A DNA stretch of 44,898 nucleotides from the NCBI GenBank assembly GCA_003049485.1, contig PYST01000315.1, positions 1 to 44,898 on the forward strand. The letters run 5' to 3'. Of the stretch, positions 44,784 to 44,898 are shown piece by piece (position 1 is the first letter of the stretch; every line of letters starts with the position of its first letter). The DNA comes from Ophioceras dolichostomum (taxonomy: Eukaryota; Ascomycota; Sordariomycetes; Magnaporthales; Ophioceraceae). The notes beneath the pieces were generated by a model that was given only the letters and a program-made list of their open reading frames with translations, was not told the DNA's origin and ran no database searches. The position numbers and the translations under genes were made by a program.

Positions 44784-44898
44784 GTAGTAGTATTGTACGG
44801 AGCTCCTGGCTGTGACGGTCGTCGCGCGTCGCGACCACCCATTGCCCCCAATTGGGTCGGTGGGGTACCACCGGAGCCCCACCTGGAGCTGCCACGAC
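44784..44898 (-). mobile_element. Possible 3' end of a second LINE-like element at the right edge
   Basis: Read on the minus strand, the last 106 bases are GC-rich and run into GGAGCTCCGTACAA followed by TAC units at 44792-44784, then AT-rich sequence. The layout mirrors the left edge: a GC-rich end and a TAC tail. The tail has only three units, so this is weaker evidence. The element body would lie to the right of the window. Confidence 0.25.

Noticed and set aside
1..44898. A biosynthetic gene cluster across the window
   Set aside because: No polyketide, peptide or terpene synthase and no cluster regulator is present; genes are far apart with mixed roles.

Overview
The window is nuclear DNA of a filamentous ascomycete, most likely a member of the Sordariomycetes (inferred from gene content and style; no species is claimed). 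The reasons are GC-rich coding sequence with GC-rich third codon positions, short introns of about 80-210 bases with GTRNGT donors and CTRAC-like branch points, pyrimidine-rich leaders, single-gene transcription units, and typical fungal secreted-enzyme and sugar-transporter families. Ten protein-coding genes are supported. Their spliced coding sequence totals about 14.7 kb, or 33% of the window, so the region is gene-poor for such a genome. No functional tRNA, rRNA, CRISPR array or complete transposon was found. Both edges carry short TAC-repeat tails that resemble non-LTR retrotransposon 3' ends.

Layout. 1-3993: intergenic, with a possible LINE tail at the extreme left. 3994-6040 (+): membrane-anchored cytochrome P450 of the CYP7/CYP8-like type. 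6294-7709 (-): wax-synthase/Tri7-like membrane O-acyltransferase, convergent with the P450. 8861-10459 (+): ankyrin protein with an unusual tryptophan- and lysine-rich C-terminal half. 10460-16664: a 6.2-kb gene-free stretch ending in a CT-rich leader. 16665-17622 (+): secreted GH16 beta-glucanase. 19130-20998 (-): sugar transporter with a GC-AG intron. 24323-26619 (+): DNA-repair polynucleotide kinase 3'-phosphatase with five introns. 29098-30942 (-): second sugar transporter. 34269-35065 (-): small protein with eight double-cysteine repeats and no recognised family. 38432-40350 (+): secreted chitin-binding (CBM18) AA7 FAD oxidase. 41544-43253 (-): amidohydrolase.

How the genes relate. There is no large biosynthetic cluster. 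The P450 and acyltransferase are neighbours, converge with a 253-base gap, and could modify one lipid, sterol or terpenoid substrate in sequence (oxidation, then acylation); this is inference. The GH16 enzyme, the CBM18-AA7 oxidase and the two sugar transporters fit extracellular polysaccharide use or wall remodelling, but they are spread over 24 kb with separate promoters. The best candidates for something undescribed are the double-cysteine repeat protein, which also appears to have two alternative C-termini, and the tryptophan-rich half of the ankyrin protein.
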